Source of the DNA: Hydnum rufescens UP504 | Taxonomy: Eukaryota; Basidiomycota; Agaricomycetes; Cantharellales; Hydnaceae | DNA: 64,000 nt | Direction: 5' to 3' | Assembly: GCA_014904985.1 (NCBI GenBank) | Contig: MU129019.1 | Location: 1-64,000 of the forward strand | Shown here: one piece after another, positions 44,851 to 55,400 of the stretch | How the letters are laid out: every line of letters begins with the position of its first letter | How positions within the stretch are numbered: position 1 is the stretch's first letter | Made by a program: the position numbers and the translations under genes | Notes under the pieces: model-generated | What the model was told of the DNA's origin: nothing | Databases searched by the model: none | Seen by the model: the letters and a program-made list of their open reading frames with translations, nothing else

Positions 44851-46810
44851 TGCACCACACCACACCCCAGCTGTGCTGGGGTGTGGTGATGAGGTAAGTA
44901 ATTTTTTTGTTTATGATTTCTTCCAGAGGGAGCGGCTTTAAGCTGCTCCTCTGGGTGGGTTTAATTTTGTACTCATAACTTTTCTCACCGTAGAGTTGAT
45001 TGCCGTCGCCCGTACCCCCGCCATCTCAAAAAATGATGCCGATCCGGCTATGACATGATGACAACGATCCCCTCATTGTCGTTATGAGCATTTCGGGGTT
45101 CTGTAGCCCATACGCCCGAACAAGGCAAAACGCGAGACTACGGACAGTATAAACGAGGCACCACCTCCAGCAATGCTGGGGGGTGGTGATAAGATAAGTC
45201 CCATTATTTATTCGTGCAACAAGGGCAGCTTTAAGCTGCCCTTTTTGTGTTGCTTAATGGTTTTACTAACAATCCAAATTATCTTCATTGTAGATACTAT
45301 CGCTACCCCCCGCGACCCACCTTGAATGGTGGCGATGGTCCCGTTGTCACCATTATGACAAATCGCGGGTTCTGTCACCCGCACAACCGACCAACATGAA
45401 GAACGGGACCAAGGACGACATAAACCGGACACCACACCCCAGCATCGCTGGGGTGTGGTGACAAGGTAAGTATTACTGCTCCTGCACGAGGGGGCTAGCT
45501 TGTGGCCTGCTGTCAGGGCCACGCTGCGACGAGAGCACCAAACAAATATAAACACAGATAATTCCGGCTAAGTCCGGTGTAAGTCCGGCTAAGTCCGAGA
45601 GAATCCGGGCAGGAATGAGATAACGAAGATAGGAGGGGACGGAGAGGCAATCCAGCAGCCCGGAAGGGACTAGGCGGAAACGAGCACAGCGGTCCTTAAG
45701 CTCGCGGAGTCAACTGGAAAATACTCGGACCTGTAGTCCGGAGTAACAGCGGAAATCCTGAGATTATGTAATACGAATACGGAATACATGAAGGCTGACC
45801 TGTAGTCCGGAGTAACAGCGGAAATCCTGAGAGACCAAAGCTGGGGTCTCTGGACTTCGCTCTCGGACTACTTATACATGATGACTATACTACGGGGGAG
45901 TGATCGCTAAACTGGAGGTGGTTACAAGGGGGACAGGAACAGGAACAGGAACAGGAACAGGAACTCGGCCAGGAGGTGAACCGGAAGCAATGGGAAATGA
46001 AAGGGAAATGAAAAGGAAATGAAACCAAGATAGGGTTGGACCGGAGTCAAACCGGAATCAAGCCGGAAGCAAAGTGGACTTGGGCGAGGGAAATAAGTGG
46101 AGAACCAGACTGGAGGTGGGCGGACGAGGACCGGAGTTGACCGGAGTAGACCGGAGTAGACCGGAGTTGGGGGCGAACCCTGACACCTGCCTCCTTTGCG
46201 CTGCTTTAAGCTCTTACTAATAATTCTCTATTTTCCTTATAGGGACACTTGCTATCATCCCCCTACCCCTCTCGCGCCCCAAACAACGACGGCGACATTT
46301 GTTGTTGTTGTCGTCAGCGATTTCAACTATTATCGCTGGCACATAACCGAACAACAGGAAGAGTGTGACCGAGGACGCCACCACACACAGGACACCACAC
46401 CCCAGGATCACTGGGGTGTGGTGAACAGGTACTTATTTTCTTACTTGCACAAAGGGAAGCTTTAAGCTGCCCTTTCTGTGTTCCCACAATTTCTTAATAC
46501 GAATTATCTTCATTCTAGACCCTATCCCCGTGCACCCTCCATTGTAACTGACGGCGATGATGCACCCACGGCGGTACCGTGGCTCCCCCATCACGATTAC
46601 GAATCGCTGCGGATCTTGTGACCGCATACCACCTGAGAATACCGCAACCCAAACCAGGAAGGTGGGAACAAACCTTCGATGTCCACTAAGGAGCACACCA
46701 CACCCCAGCATTGCTGGGGTGTGGTGATAAGGTAAGTATTTTATCTGTTACTGTTATGCGAAAGGGCGGCTTGGAGCCGCCCTTTCGCATACTTGAATGT
46801 TTTACTAATC
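44850..46810 (+). repeat. Element C right array 1, CCCCAGC-type units
   Basis: Exonic palindromes: 44859-44888, 45159-45190 (imperfect), 45430-45461, 46395-46424 and 46696-46725. Intronic hairpins: 44925-44957 (AGGGAGCGGC/GCTGCTCCTCT), 45216-45253 (GCAACAAGGGCAGC/GCTGCCCTTTTTGTGTTGC), 46447-46483 and 46756-46791 (TGCGAAAGGGCGGC/GCCGCCCTTTCGCA, fully compensated). A clean intron is 44894-44993 (100 nt; GTAAGT donor, CACCGTAG acceptor). The third intron holds a solo LTR. Confidence 0.82.
45511..46185. mobile_element. Solo LTR (LTR4) inside an array intron
   Basis: TGTCAGGG ... CCCTGACA termini, 675 bp, exact 5-bp TSD CCTGC at 45506-45510 and 46186-46190. Internal short repeats: ACAGGA about five times at 45939-45965, GACCGGAGTA near 46130-46165, and a duplicated 35-bp block starting GACCTGTAGTCCGGAG at about 45737 and 45800. 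It lies between donor and acceptor of one array intron, so splicing could still remove it. Confidence 0.85.
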
Positions 46811-47150
46811 AGCCTCTTGGATTACAGCCTGTTGGTCTGGCCCAACCCCTCTCCCACGTGTCAAATGACGACGACAATTACCCATCGTCATCTCAGACCT
46901 CGAACTCTGCGAGTGGCCAAAGCCCCAACAGCCGGTACTAATGAAGTACCAGCACACAATTGCGATTAATGGGTGAATGAGTGAGCCCATGCACATGAAA
47001 TGTTGTGTGCGCGGGCTCTTAGGACTCCTCCCCCTGTTTCACTGATCAGATCATGTGCCCATTGCCTGTAGGAAACCCCGCCCGACAAGAAAACAGGCGA
47101 CATATGGATCTGCGCAGCCACCTGAAATCCCTGTCCCTAGGCACCCACAA
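46811..47150 (+). other. Junction between the two right arrays of element C
   Basis: Exon-like sequence without a palindrome near its 3' end. A stem ATTGCGATTAATGGG region at 46960 and CCCGCGCACACAA at 47000 lie between units. The next acceptor-like TTGCCTGTAG is at 47061-47070. No gene seen. Confidence 0.4.
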
Positions 47151-49690
47151 CTTCCGTGATGAATCAAACACGGTGCCACACACCCGCTTCAGCAGGTGTG
47201 TGGCAATATTAGGTGAGTTTTTTTTCATTATGGGGTGTACCACAATGCCAAAAGAGCAGCACCAGCTGCTCTTTTGGCATTGCCTTCGGTTTTTTTTCCC
47301 TTACTAACGTATTATTATTCTAGGTACCTAGACGAAATACAAATGTGCACAACCATATAAGAGCCCAACCCCCGAACCTACATGACAACACATCGAATAC
47401 AGGACCACACCCACTGTGGCAGGTATGGTGTTACCTTGTAAGTTTTTATAGCATATACGGTGCCAAAGGAGCAGCAGTAGCTGCTCTTTGGTGCTGCTTT
47501 TGTTTTTTTGTTTTTTTTTTTGCTTTACTAACATTATCCTGTCTCCCTGCACGAAGCCTCACACAACGAGAAACGGCCCCGGCCCAATACGAAATCCGGA
47601 CATGCGCAGCCAAGCAACTACACGATCCGAGAGCCCAGCCCCCGACACCTGCATACATGCTGGATAAAATATAGCACCACATACCTGCTGCGGCACATCT
47701 AATCCCAAATTATACAACAGTGCCAAAAGAGCAGCAGAAGCTGCTCTTTTGGCACCCCTCTGCTTTCTTTTTGTTACTAATGTATTATTATTCATTATTA
47801 TAGGTCTCTTCCCTACATGAAAACCCACCCGACAAGGACATCGATGAGCTGCCAGCACAAAATTTGATGCGCAGCTGCCCAAGCCCTGAGTATCTGGCCC
47901 CCAAACATGACAACTAACTAAATCTGCACCCGACAGAACACCCAAACGAAAAACCCCAAACAGTGGAATGAAAAGAAGATACCACAATGTAAGCTAAGTT
48001 TTTTTTTTGTCAGAATACCTTAAGTGGGGCAAAAAGAGCAGGCCACCCTGCTCTTTCCTGCTGACATTGATTTTTAACTGATATTCCTTTTATTATCATA
48101 GTTCATCACCCCCGACCTGAGCAAACACCCGCATGAATGCCAATATGAAAACCCAAATGAATAGCCATACGAAAACCTAAGTGAATGGCCGTAGCGAAAC
48201 CCACAAGAATGCTGATACCGAAACCCGCAAGAACACCGGTATTTAAACCTGCAAAAACGCCCGTACGAACGGCGCATAAATGTCCAGGTGGGCAGGTACC
48301 ACAGCGCCAAAAGAGCAGCAGAAGCTGCTCTTTTGGCGCTGCCTCTTGTTTTTTTTAACTAATGTATTATTCCTTATTGTAGATTGCCTCCACCCACATG
48401 AAAATCCGCCCGATGAGAAGACAAATGACACCCCCACGAAGTTTCGATGCACAGCCACCGAACACTGCCTGAGCACCCAGCACCCCAACCCCCGCAACCT
48501 GCGCGATGAGAGGTCAAGCATGATACCACACACCCGCTGCAGCGGGTGTGTGGTAATATTAGGTGTGTCTAATCCCAAACTATACAATGGCACCAAAAGA
48601 GCAGCAGAAGCTGCTCTTTTGGTGCCACTCTGGTTTGTTTGTTTTACTAATATATCATTATTCGTTATTCTAGGTCTCCCAACGTGAAAACCTGCCTGAC
48701 GAGGACACAGACCAGCCCCCAGCATGAAATTCAATGCACAGCCGCCCAAGCCCTGAGTGCCTGGCCCCCAAACATGACGATCGACTAAATCTGCACCCCA
48801 AAGGACACCCAAACGAAAAACCCCAAATGGTGGAACAAAAAGAAGATACCACAACATAAGCTAAGTTTTTGTTTGTCAGAATACCTAAAGTGGCGCAAAA
48901 AGAGCAGGCCACCCTGCTCTTTCCTGCTGCCATTGATTTCTAACTGATATTTCTTTTATTATCGTAGTTCATCACCCCTGATCCGAGCAAACGCCCACAT
49001 GAACGCGCATATGAAAACCTGAACGAACAGCCATATGAAAACCCGAGCGAACGGCCATAGTGAAACCCACAAGAATGCTGATACCAAAACCCGCCGGTAT
49101 TTAAACCTGCGAGAATGCCCATACGAACGGCGCATAGATGTCCAGGTGGGCAGGTACCACAGCACCAAAAGAGCAGCAGAAGCGCCAAAAGAGCAGCAGA
49201 AGCTGCTCTTTTGGCGCTGCCTCTTGTTTTTTTTAACTAACGTGTTACTCCTTATTGTAGATTGCCCCCACCCACACGAAAATCCACCCGATGAGAAGAC
49301 AAACGATGTCCCCACAAAGTTTCGATGCACAGCCGCCGAACACTGCCCGATCGCACAGCACCCCAACCCCTGCAACCTACGCGAGGTCAAGCACGATACC
49401 ACACCCGCTGCGGTGGGTGTGGCAATATCTGGTAAGTTAATAAGATCTCCCACCCCAACATGCAAACCTATGCAGCCATAAGTCCAAACGCAAGTACACC
49501 AATGAAAACATGCGAACAAATGCATGGGGACGGGCATACGAAGCCACGGACGAAAAATAACGAGCCATACCCGCTGCGGTGGTGTGGTAATTTTTCAGGT
49601 AAGTGTATGTCTGTGTCCGACCATGCAAAAGGAGCAGCACAGGCTGCTCCTTTTGCATGGGTTTTCTTTTCTTTTTCTCTTTACTAACAC
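47150..49690 (+). repeat. Element C right array 2, CACCCGC-type units
   Basis: Same sequence type as TE-1/TE-2. Intronic hairpins: 47247-47281, 47460-47496, 47720-47755, about 48028-48060 (partly unpaired), 48303-48341, 48590-48627, about 48894-48930, 49163-49222 and 49622-49660. Exonic palindromes: 47175-47204, about 47402-47433, 48526-48556, 49398-49432 and 49566-49590. Clean introns: 47213-47323 (111 nt, TTACTAACG branch) and 48563-48673 (111 nt, TTACTAAT branch). Exons at 48110-48290 and 48970-49150 are internally repetitive (AAACCCGCAAGAA-like words) and near-duplicates of each other. Confidence 0.82.
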
Positions 49691-50053
49691 AGTACTTTAT
49701 TAATGTAGATTCTTATTGAGCCCACCACCCACATGAACCCCCAAGCAAATCCTGGATGATCAAAACACGCAACCACAAATGAAGCAACCTGCAACCCGCC
49801 GACCGAACACCAGTAAGAATGGGGTGTGTGGCCCCGCCAGGTGGCAGCAGGGCATAAGATGTATATAATAATAATAAATAAATCAATCTGTGATCTAGCA
49901 CTGGAAGTTGGCCCAATAAGGCCCCAATGAGGGCCCAAACCACAACCAAAGTGGTGGACTGGGGCCCCAATAGTGTCTGGTACCTACTTAGGTACCAAAT
50001 CATGCCCCAGAATAGATACCTAAGAAGGGGGTCACATACGGCTGTCCAAGGTG
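49690..50053. other. Element C right subterminal region
   Basis: ATAATAATAATAAATAAATC at 49865-49884 is a likely polyadenylation region. GGCCCCAATGAGGGCCC-type words and GGTACCTACTTAGGTACC (49979-49997) precede the TIR. Confidence 0.6.
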
Positions 50054-51221
50054 ATTGAAGCTATGACTCAAAATCGTGAAAACAGACTTCATGAATTCGA
50101 GCTTTTGGATGAAGACTGGGACATTATTACCCAACTCAAGGATGTTCTCAAGGTTTTATCTTGCACCTGTTTATTCTCACTTTTAAATTACTGATACTAG
50201 TATCAACAGATATTCAAACAAGCAACACTTCTTTTCTCTGTCAAAGACACTCCAAACCTTGCCAATGTGATTCCAGTAATGGATTCTATTGATAGTGCCC
50301 TTTCACTCAGTAACACCGAAAAGAAATACAATGATTCAATCTGTCTCAGTGTTTCCCTTGCTCGACAGACACTAAACCGCTACTACAGTAAAACAGACAC
50401 TTCTGATACATACCAAGTTGCCATGTGTACGTCCTCTCTACCCATATCATTTATCTATGAACTGATATGAAGATTATCCATAGTGCTTCACCCAAGATAC
50501 AAATCTGTGTACTGGAAGGAACACGATTGGGAGACTAAATGGATTGCCATTGGGATCAAGATTGCGCATAGGATATATGACTTGCCCAAGTATGCCACCA
50601 CTCCTGATGCCCGCATGATCCTCTTCCTCAACAACCATATCCTGCTGTCAACTCTGGGTCTTTGAATAACCCCCAGGTGTGTGGTCCCAGAGATATATCT
50701 GCACAATTATCTGAAAATGTTTCTCACAGGCTAAAGCTCGCCTCTTTTTCAAGAACTTGACTGCCAAGCCAAGTATTCTGTCACAAACAACGAAGAATGA
50801 ATTGGACTTCTACCTTACAATGCCACCTGAGTACACTACTGACCCAATTCAGTGGTGGTGGGATCACCGGTCCTCCTACCCTCACCTTTCACATATGGCA
50901 ATGGATTATCTATCAATCCCCAGTATGATTCTGTCTCATCTAAGATTTATCTTCCTAATTCTGACCAACCCAATAGCTACATCAGTGGATGTGGAACATG
51001 TGTTTAGCCGAGGATGAATTCTTGTTTCACATCTTCGAAATAGATTAGCCCCAGCTTCAATCTGTGCTCTTCTGTGCCTAGGATCTTGGAGTTGTGCAGA
51101 CCTACTTCTGGCCTCAGACCTTCAAGAAATAGCAAAGCTTCCAGACCTTAATGGTAGTGTGGAGACTGATATTGACATTAATGATCTTGGAGGTGGTGGG
51201 GCTCATGACATTAGCACCTAG
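50054..51221 (+). pseudogene. hAT transposase, 3' part
   Basis: It resumes VIEAMTQNRENRLHEFELLD and WDIITQLKDVLK, then an intron to about 50208. Then VLHPRYKSVYWKEHDWETKW (about 50486) and the dimerisation region DPIQWWWDHRSSYPHLSHMA (about 50840). The family hallmark ATSVDVEHVFSRG is at about 50975-51017. A TGA then replaces the usual Arg codon before ILVSHLRNRLAPAS. The tail ends at TAG 51219-51221. Decayed but clearly hAT. Confidence 0.88.
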
Positions 51222-51780
51222 TTGAAAGTTGGACTTGCATGTATACCCTCTTAGGTGTAATCTAGCTGGGCCAGCTTATCAAGTCTCAATGACTGAATTA
51301 TATTCATTATCTGCCCATCTTGCATCATTATACAACCTCCTCGATTATGATTTTATCATCCCGAAGAAGCCAATATGCTCCCTATCTTTGAACCTAAAGT
51401 CACACTTGTGCAGCAATGGTGCTTGCCCACTCTGAGCCTCACTCAACACTGTAATCCTCCAGGACGTATGCTATGGAACGAATTGGCTGGGTCATTGACT
51501 GATTATTATCACCTCCAGGGAGGTGGTTGCCTTGCTCAGATTTCAGTAAATGTGAGTCAGGAATATCATGGCCAAGTTGGGATGGAGGAGATGGCGGAAC
51601 CAAGTTAGATTGGCTGATGCTGAGCTGGGTGCCACATGAGCTCGGGGGCGCCAGCACTAGTGGGTGTGCCGCCACCGCCAAATATGGGGGTGGTGGGAAA
51701 GTGGGCATGTAATGTATGTAAAGCAGAGAGCAAGAGGGAGTAGAGGGGCACCAGACAGACCACCTTTCTCTTCCACAGTT
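51222..51780. other. TE-3 stretch after the transposase
   Basis: No gene recognised. A TATGGGGGTGGTGGGAAAG stretch near 51685 and short direct words only. Confidence 0.35.
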
Positions 51781-51781
51781 C

Positions 51782-54341
51782 CTAGATGAGTATTAGAATT
51801 TGACTATCTTTCAATCGTATGAGTCGAAGGTTTGATGGTACATACGAGTGAATATTTCCCCACAAAGTCACGCCCAATGGCACCCCAGTAGAAGCACCCA
51901 GATGTAGCCCCACAAGATCTGCATTGGGAAGGCTCTGTAGCTCTTCATAAAGCACCATGAGCCTGGACCAATATTCAAGACAGATCTTGAAGACTTCTTG
52001 TTCATTGACAGTGGAAATCTTGACCATATAGAGATGTGCGCTCAACAGCACATCATTGTTAGCTGGATTTCCAATTGCAAAGGTGGTTACCACGAAAATT
52101 AGATAGGAAGAGTGTGAGATTGAGAACTAGTTCTTGATCCAAGTCACTTGAAGTTGCATATGCTTTCGCAATATCTGCAAAGTACACTGGTGAGCCTCTC
52201 TGGTCATCTCAGTCCACGGAATTGCATACCAGTTGAGGGGGGGATCTTGGAGATGAGGGAATGAGTCTAAATCGGAGAGACCAATCCAAGAAGGTCTCAC
52301 CATCTTGGAAATAAGACAATGTTGTTGGAGGGAAAAATCCCTACCACATAGAGTTCCATTTCAGCGTCGAATTTTCTGATGAACAAGTTAAAAATGTACC
52401 AATATGTCGTTCCAATATCAAGCCTTTCATCTATTCATGGATGAGCATGAATTCCATATGCCTGAAAAGATGTAAATGGAATGCTCATTTCCTTGTACAC
52501 GAGTCAATCTCCCAGGGTCTTCAACAGGCCACAGGGACTGTATTCATTTATGCCCTACCATAAGCCATGATATGGTGGACCCGGCAATTCAACTTGCCCT
52601 TCTGTATATCGTCTTGAATTCTCCTGCAATCTGCTCATATGGATCTCGCTGCCTTAAGGGCAATCCTAATGAATGGTGATTATGTAATACGATGGATTAC
52701 ACACCCGGGCCTTCATTCCTACTCGCGGATGCATTACATAATCAAATAGGGGCAAATGCGGCACTCTCAAGGAGTATTTTTCGAATTTCTCCGTCAGTTT
52801 TGCTCGGATCGGCTCAGGAAAGTAGCGGCCAGAAAGATACGATTCATACATATCCGACGATACCAAGTACGAGTCAATCCGATAAAAACTGCACGTTCTA
52901 GAATGATTTTACTATGGAATCCATGCTCTTAAGGAGTATTTTCCGCTTTTCGAAGTCAATTCATATCCGATCAACTCGTAAATATAGCGCCCTGAAAGCT
53001 GTGATTAATACCTATCGAATGATACCGATTACGTGTTTATCTGATCAGAACTGAGGCTTCTGGAATGATTTCACCTGCTCATTCATAATAAGAAGGTGTA
53101 TCTTTCGAATTTCTCCGTCAGTTTTGATCGGATTTGCATGAAACAATTGTGCCTAGAAAGGTATTGAAAATGCCCATCCAGCGATATGAAGGGCGCAGCG
53201 AACGAAGAAGAACTCGGTGTTCTACATACGAATTTCCCCCTTGTCTCAGGAGAACATCATTCCCCCTTCCAATTTTCAAATATCGAATATTGTCCGGCAG
53301 CCTTATATCCGAAGGATAGGACGTTTAGGACGACTCATTCCACCATTCCTCAAGGGAATCTGTCCAAAAGGGAAGGAGAAATAGTCATTTTATGCTCTAT
53401 CCTATCCCCAGACTTGTAAATTGAATATCTCTGTCAGTTTTGAAGCTTTTGACTTGATTCCTTTTTCTACATATTTCCCCTATCCCCCTGCTTCCATCGG
53501 ATATTTGATCTCATAGCTGGGTTGTATATTAAGTGAATTGTGTTGAAAATTCCATTGTCTTCCCCCTCCCCAGTCTGAAGCACTGAAGTATTGCTGCTGG
53601 ATTCCTGGGCGAATTCCATCTGAGGACATTGCTACTACTACACTTTGTCTAAGGCCACAAGACTAGGACCTTGGAGTGTGGGATTTGTGGCATAATTTCC
53701 CCTTTATTCATCTGCTTGGGCAACTACTGCTGACAGTGGATTATCTTCTATCCTAAAGACCCTCCTACACTCAGACCTGAACATTCGGATTATATTGGTG
53801 GCCCCCATTCTTCGTTCTTGATTCAACATCGCGGACTGTGGCAGAGATCTCCCCATTTTCTCCTGCTTACAACGTAGTGCCAAATGTATCATACATTCGG
53901 CACTATGTTGAGGCCGGCAACTTCTGAAAGACATTTTAGTGTGACGTTCTGGTATTCTGGAGGTTCAAGGAACTGTGACAGTGGTGAGGATTCTGTGGGC
54001 TCCTTGATGAGAAGGGACAGACTTACTCAATTCAAAAGCTGATCAATGATCACCATCTCGAATATGTAGCCTAGAGGAATCCAATGCAAAAATTGTAATG
54101 AAGTCTGCAGGGTTGGGTGTTCTTGGAATTGTATGAGGAGTTGCTGTGCCAATTGTTGCTAGAGGGCGGTGGTGGCCTTAATAATGACGTCATGGATGAT
54201 TGACAGGAGTGTCGCAGACCTCCAGACCTTGCCAAAAGTAGAATGCCCCAGAGACTCTGTCCAATAGTGCGACATCAGTGTCTTTTGGCGAAGTCGAGGA
54301 TCACCTAGATAATGCAACCTTTGCGCAGCCCTTACCTCCAT
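51782..54341 (-). pseudogene. Captured exportin-1 (CRM1) fragment
   Basis: It starts at ATG 54341 (ME), then a 31-nt GT...AG remnant, then VILDFAK and, after a one-base shift, DTDVALLDRVSGAFYF, matching the exportin-1 N-terminus. A QQLAQQLLIQFQEHP block is followed directly by LQFLHWIPLGYIFEMVIIDQ, which in the family lies more than 100 residues later, so an internal piece is missing. PPEYQNVTLKCLSEVAGLN (about 53930) follows. After a solo LTR it resumes LDQELVLNLTLFLSNF (about 52130), VLLSAHLYMVKISTVNEQEV and LEYWSRLMVLYEELQSLP (about 51940). It ends near SNLRLI. It includes the start codon and about 400 residues' worth of the ~1,080-residue karyopherin. Not functional. Confidence 0.85.
52221..53871 (-). 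mobile_element. Solo LTR (LTR3b) inside the exportin-1 fragment
   Basis: On the minus strand TGTAAGCAGG ... TGCAAT, about 1650 bp. Flanks are ACGGA (52216-52220) and ACGTA (53872-53876), 4 of 5. It is related to 6421-7854. It divides the exportin-1 reading between KCLSEVAGLN and LDQELVLN, so it arrived after capture. It carries repeated GATCGGAT-/TCTCCGTCAG-type words. Confidence 0.72.
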
Positions 54342-55100
54342 TGTGAAATGTTATCGATGTCATCCCATGGATTTGAGGATCCTTGCTGGCCCAGATCTCT
54401 CAGTGGGGCAGGCATAGACAATTCACGTTGCATAGAGCGATCCAGCTGGCTGCCGTTGGGATGAGAGTGTTGACAAGGCAGGAAAATTGTGGAAGCAGGT
54501 GATTTCCTAATGGACGACACGAATCTCTTGTGCCGCAATGTCTCACTAGCCAGATCGTCCGACATTGCCTCTCGCTTTCCCTCCTGGCTTATAAAATGGA
54601 TGGATCTGGGGGTTCCCAACCCAGACTTGTGCTTCATTTTACCTTTGACCCAGCGACTCTGATTCACTACTCGGGGCCCTGGGTCAAGCCTCCACTGAAG
54701 GGTCCAATATTTCGTGCAGTACTCTGCGGAAAGGTATGGTGTCGACCTTTCTGAGACATTTTGTGCTGTTCTAACTCCACAATTATCCTATCAGGCGTTT
54801 CATCCTCATATTCTCCAAACGATCTTCACTCAGGGCATTGCCTCGAACAATAACACGTCCTGTCTGGTAATGGTCAACCTGCTGCCTTATCTCATCCTAT
54901 TCAAACCAGCCACCATGAGTGTTGTCTGTCTTCCCACATCTGCCATGTCTGCCTCTCTTTCCACCTCCTTATCGCCATCACTCCCAGCAGGTTGCACTCC
55001 TAATAGAGCCTCAAGCTCTATTGTCAGTTTCCTACTGGTCATAGTTCTCTGCTACTTTCAACGAGTAAAGGCTGTCACCCGTGCATGCCAGCTTGTACTC
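54342..55100. other. Sequence upstream of the exportin-1 start
   Basis: Possibly the captured 5' flank or promoter of exportin-1 (minus strand). Open stretches on the plus strand (54714-55109) show no recognised domain. I call no gene. Confidence 0.35.
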
Positions 55101-55107
55101 TTGCCTT

Positions 55108-55400
55108 AGGTGGCTGCTTTGTCCATACATGGCTGGTACTCTTGCCTTAGGTGGCTGCTTTGTCCATACATGACTTGTACTCTTGCCTTAGCTGGCTGCT
55201 TTGTCCATACATGGCTTGTACTCTTGCCTTAGGGCCTGTTTGGATACCCCAGAAACATTTCAAAGCAACACATTTCTCAATATAAAAATGGAAAAATGAC
55301 CCAAAATGTTTTGCCATTTTTATATTGAGAAATGCATTTCTTTGAAATGTTTCTGGGGTATCCAAACAGGCCCTTAGGTGGCTGCTGTGAGCCTATGGTG
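55108..55400. repeat. ~41-bp tandem repeat interrupted by a MITE
   Basis: Units of the form GTGGCTGCTTTGTCCATACA + GGCTTGTACTCTTGCCTTAG occur three to four times at 55108-55231. The last one is split by the MITE at TTA and resumes GGTGGCTGCTGTG at 55377. Confidence 0.85.
55232..55373. mobile_element. Tourist-like MITE (PIF/Harbinger type), 142 bp
   Basis: TIR GGGCCTGTTTGGATACCCC ... CAGGCCC, almost fully palindromic (arms ~65 bp), with an exact TTA TSD at 55229-55231 and 55374-55376. It inserted in the tandem repeat unit CCTTAGG. No coding capacity. Confidence 0.9.

Larger units (their letters stand above)
41528..50053. mobile_element. Array element C (hAT-like, non-autonomous, 8.5 kb)
   Basis: TIRs are CAGGCTGGTCAGCCAT at the left and CACCTTGGACAGCCGT at the right (reverse complement). 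The exact 8-bp TSD ATTGAAGC is at 41520-41527 and 50054-50061. Excision in silico restores VIEA|MTQNREN of the transposase. Subterminal GGTACCTAAGTAGGTCC and ATTTGATACCTA inverted repeats follow the left TIR. A central 435-bp palindrome separates a minus-strand array on the left from two plus-strand arrays on the right. No transposase gene. Confidence 0.88.

Noticed and set aside
48074..49537. Serine/glycine-rich minus-strand ORFs
   Set aside because: Antisense to the spliced array orientation and confined to internally repetitive exons.
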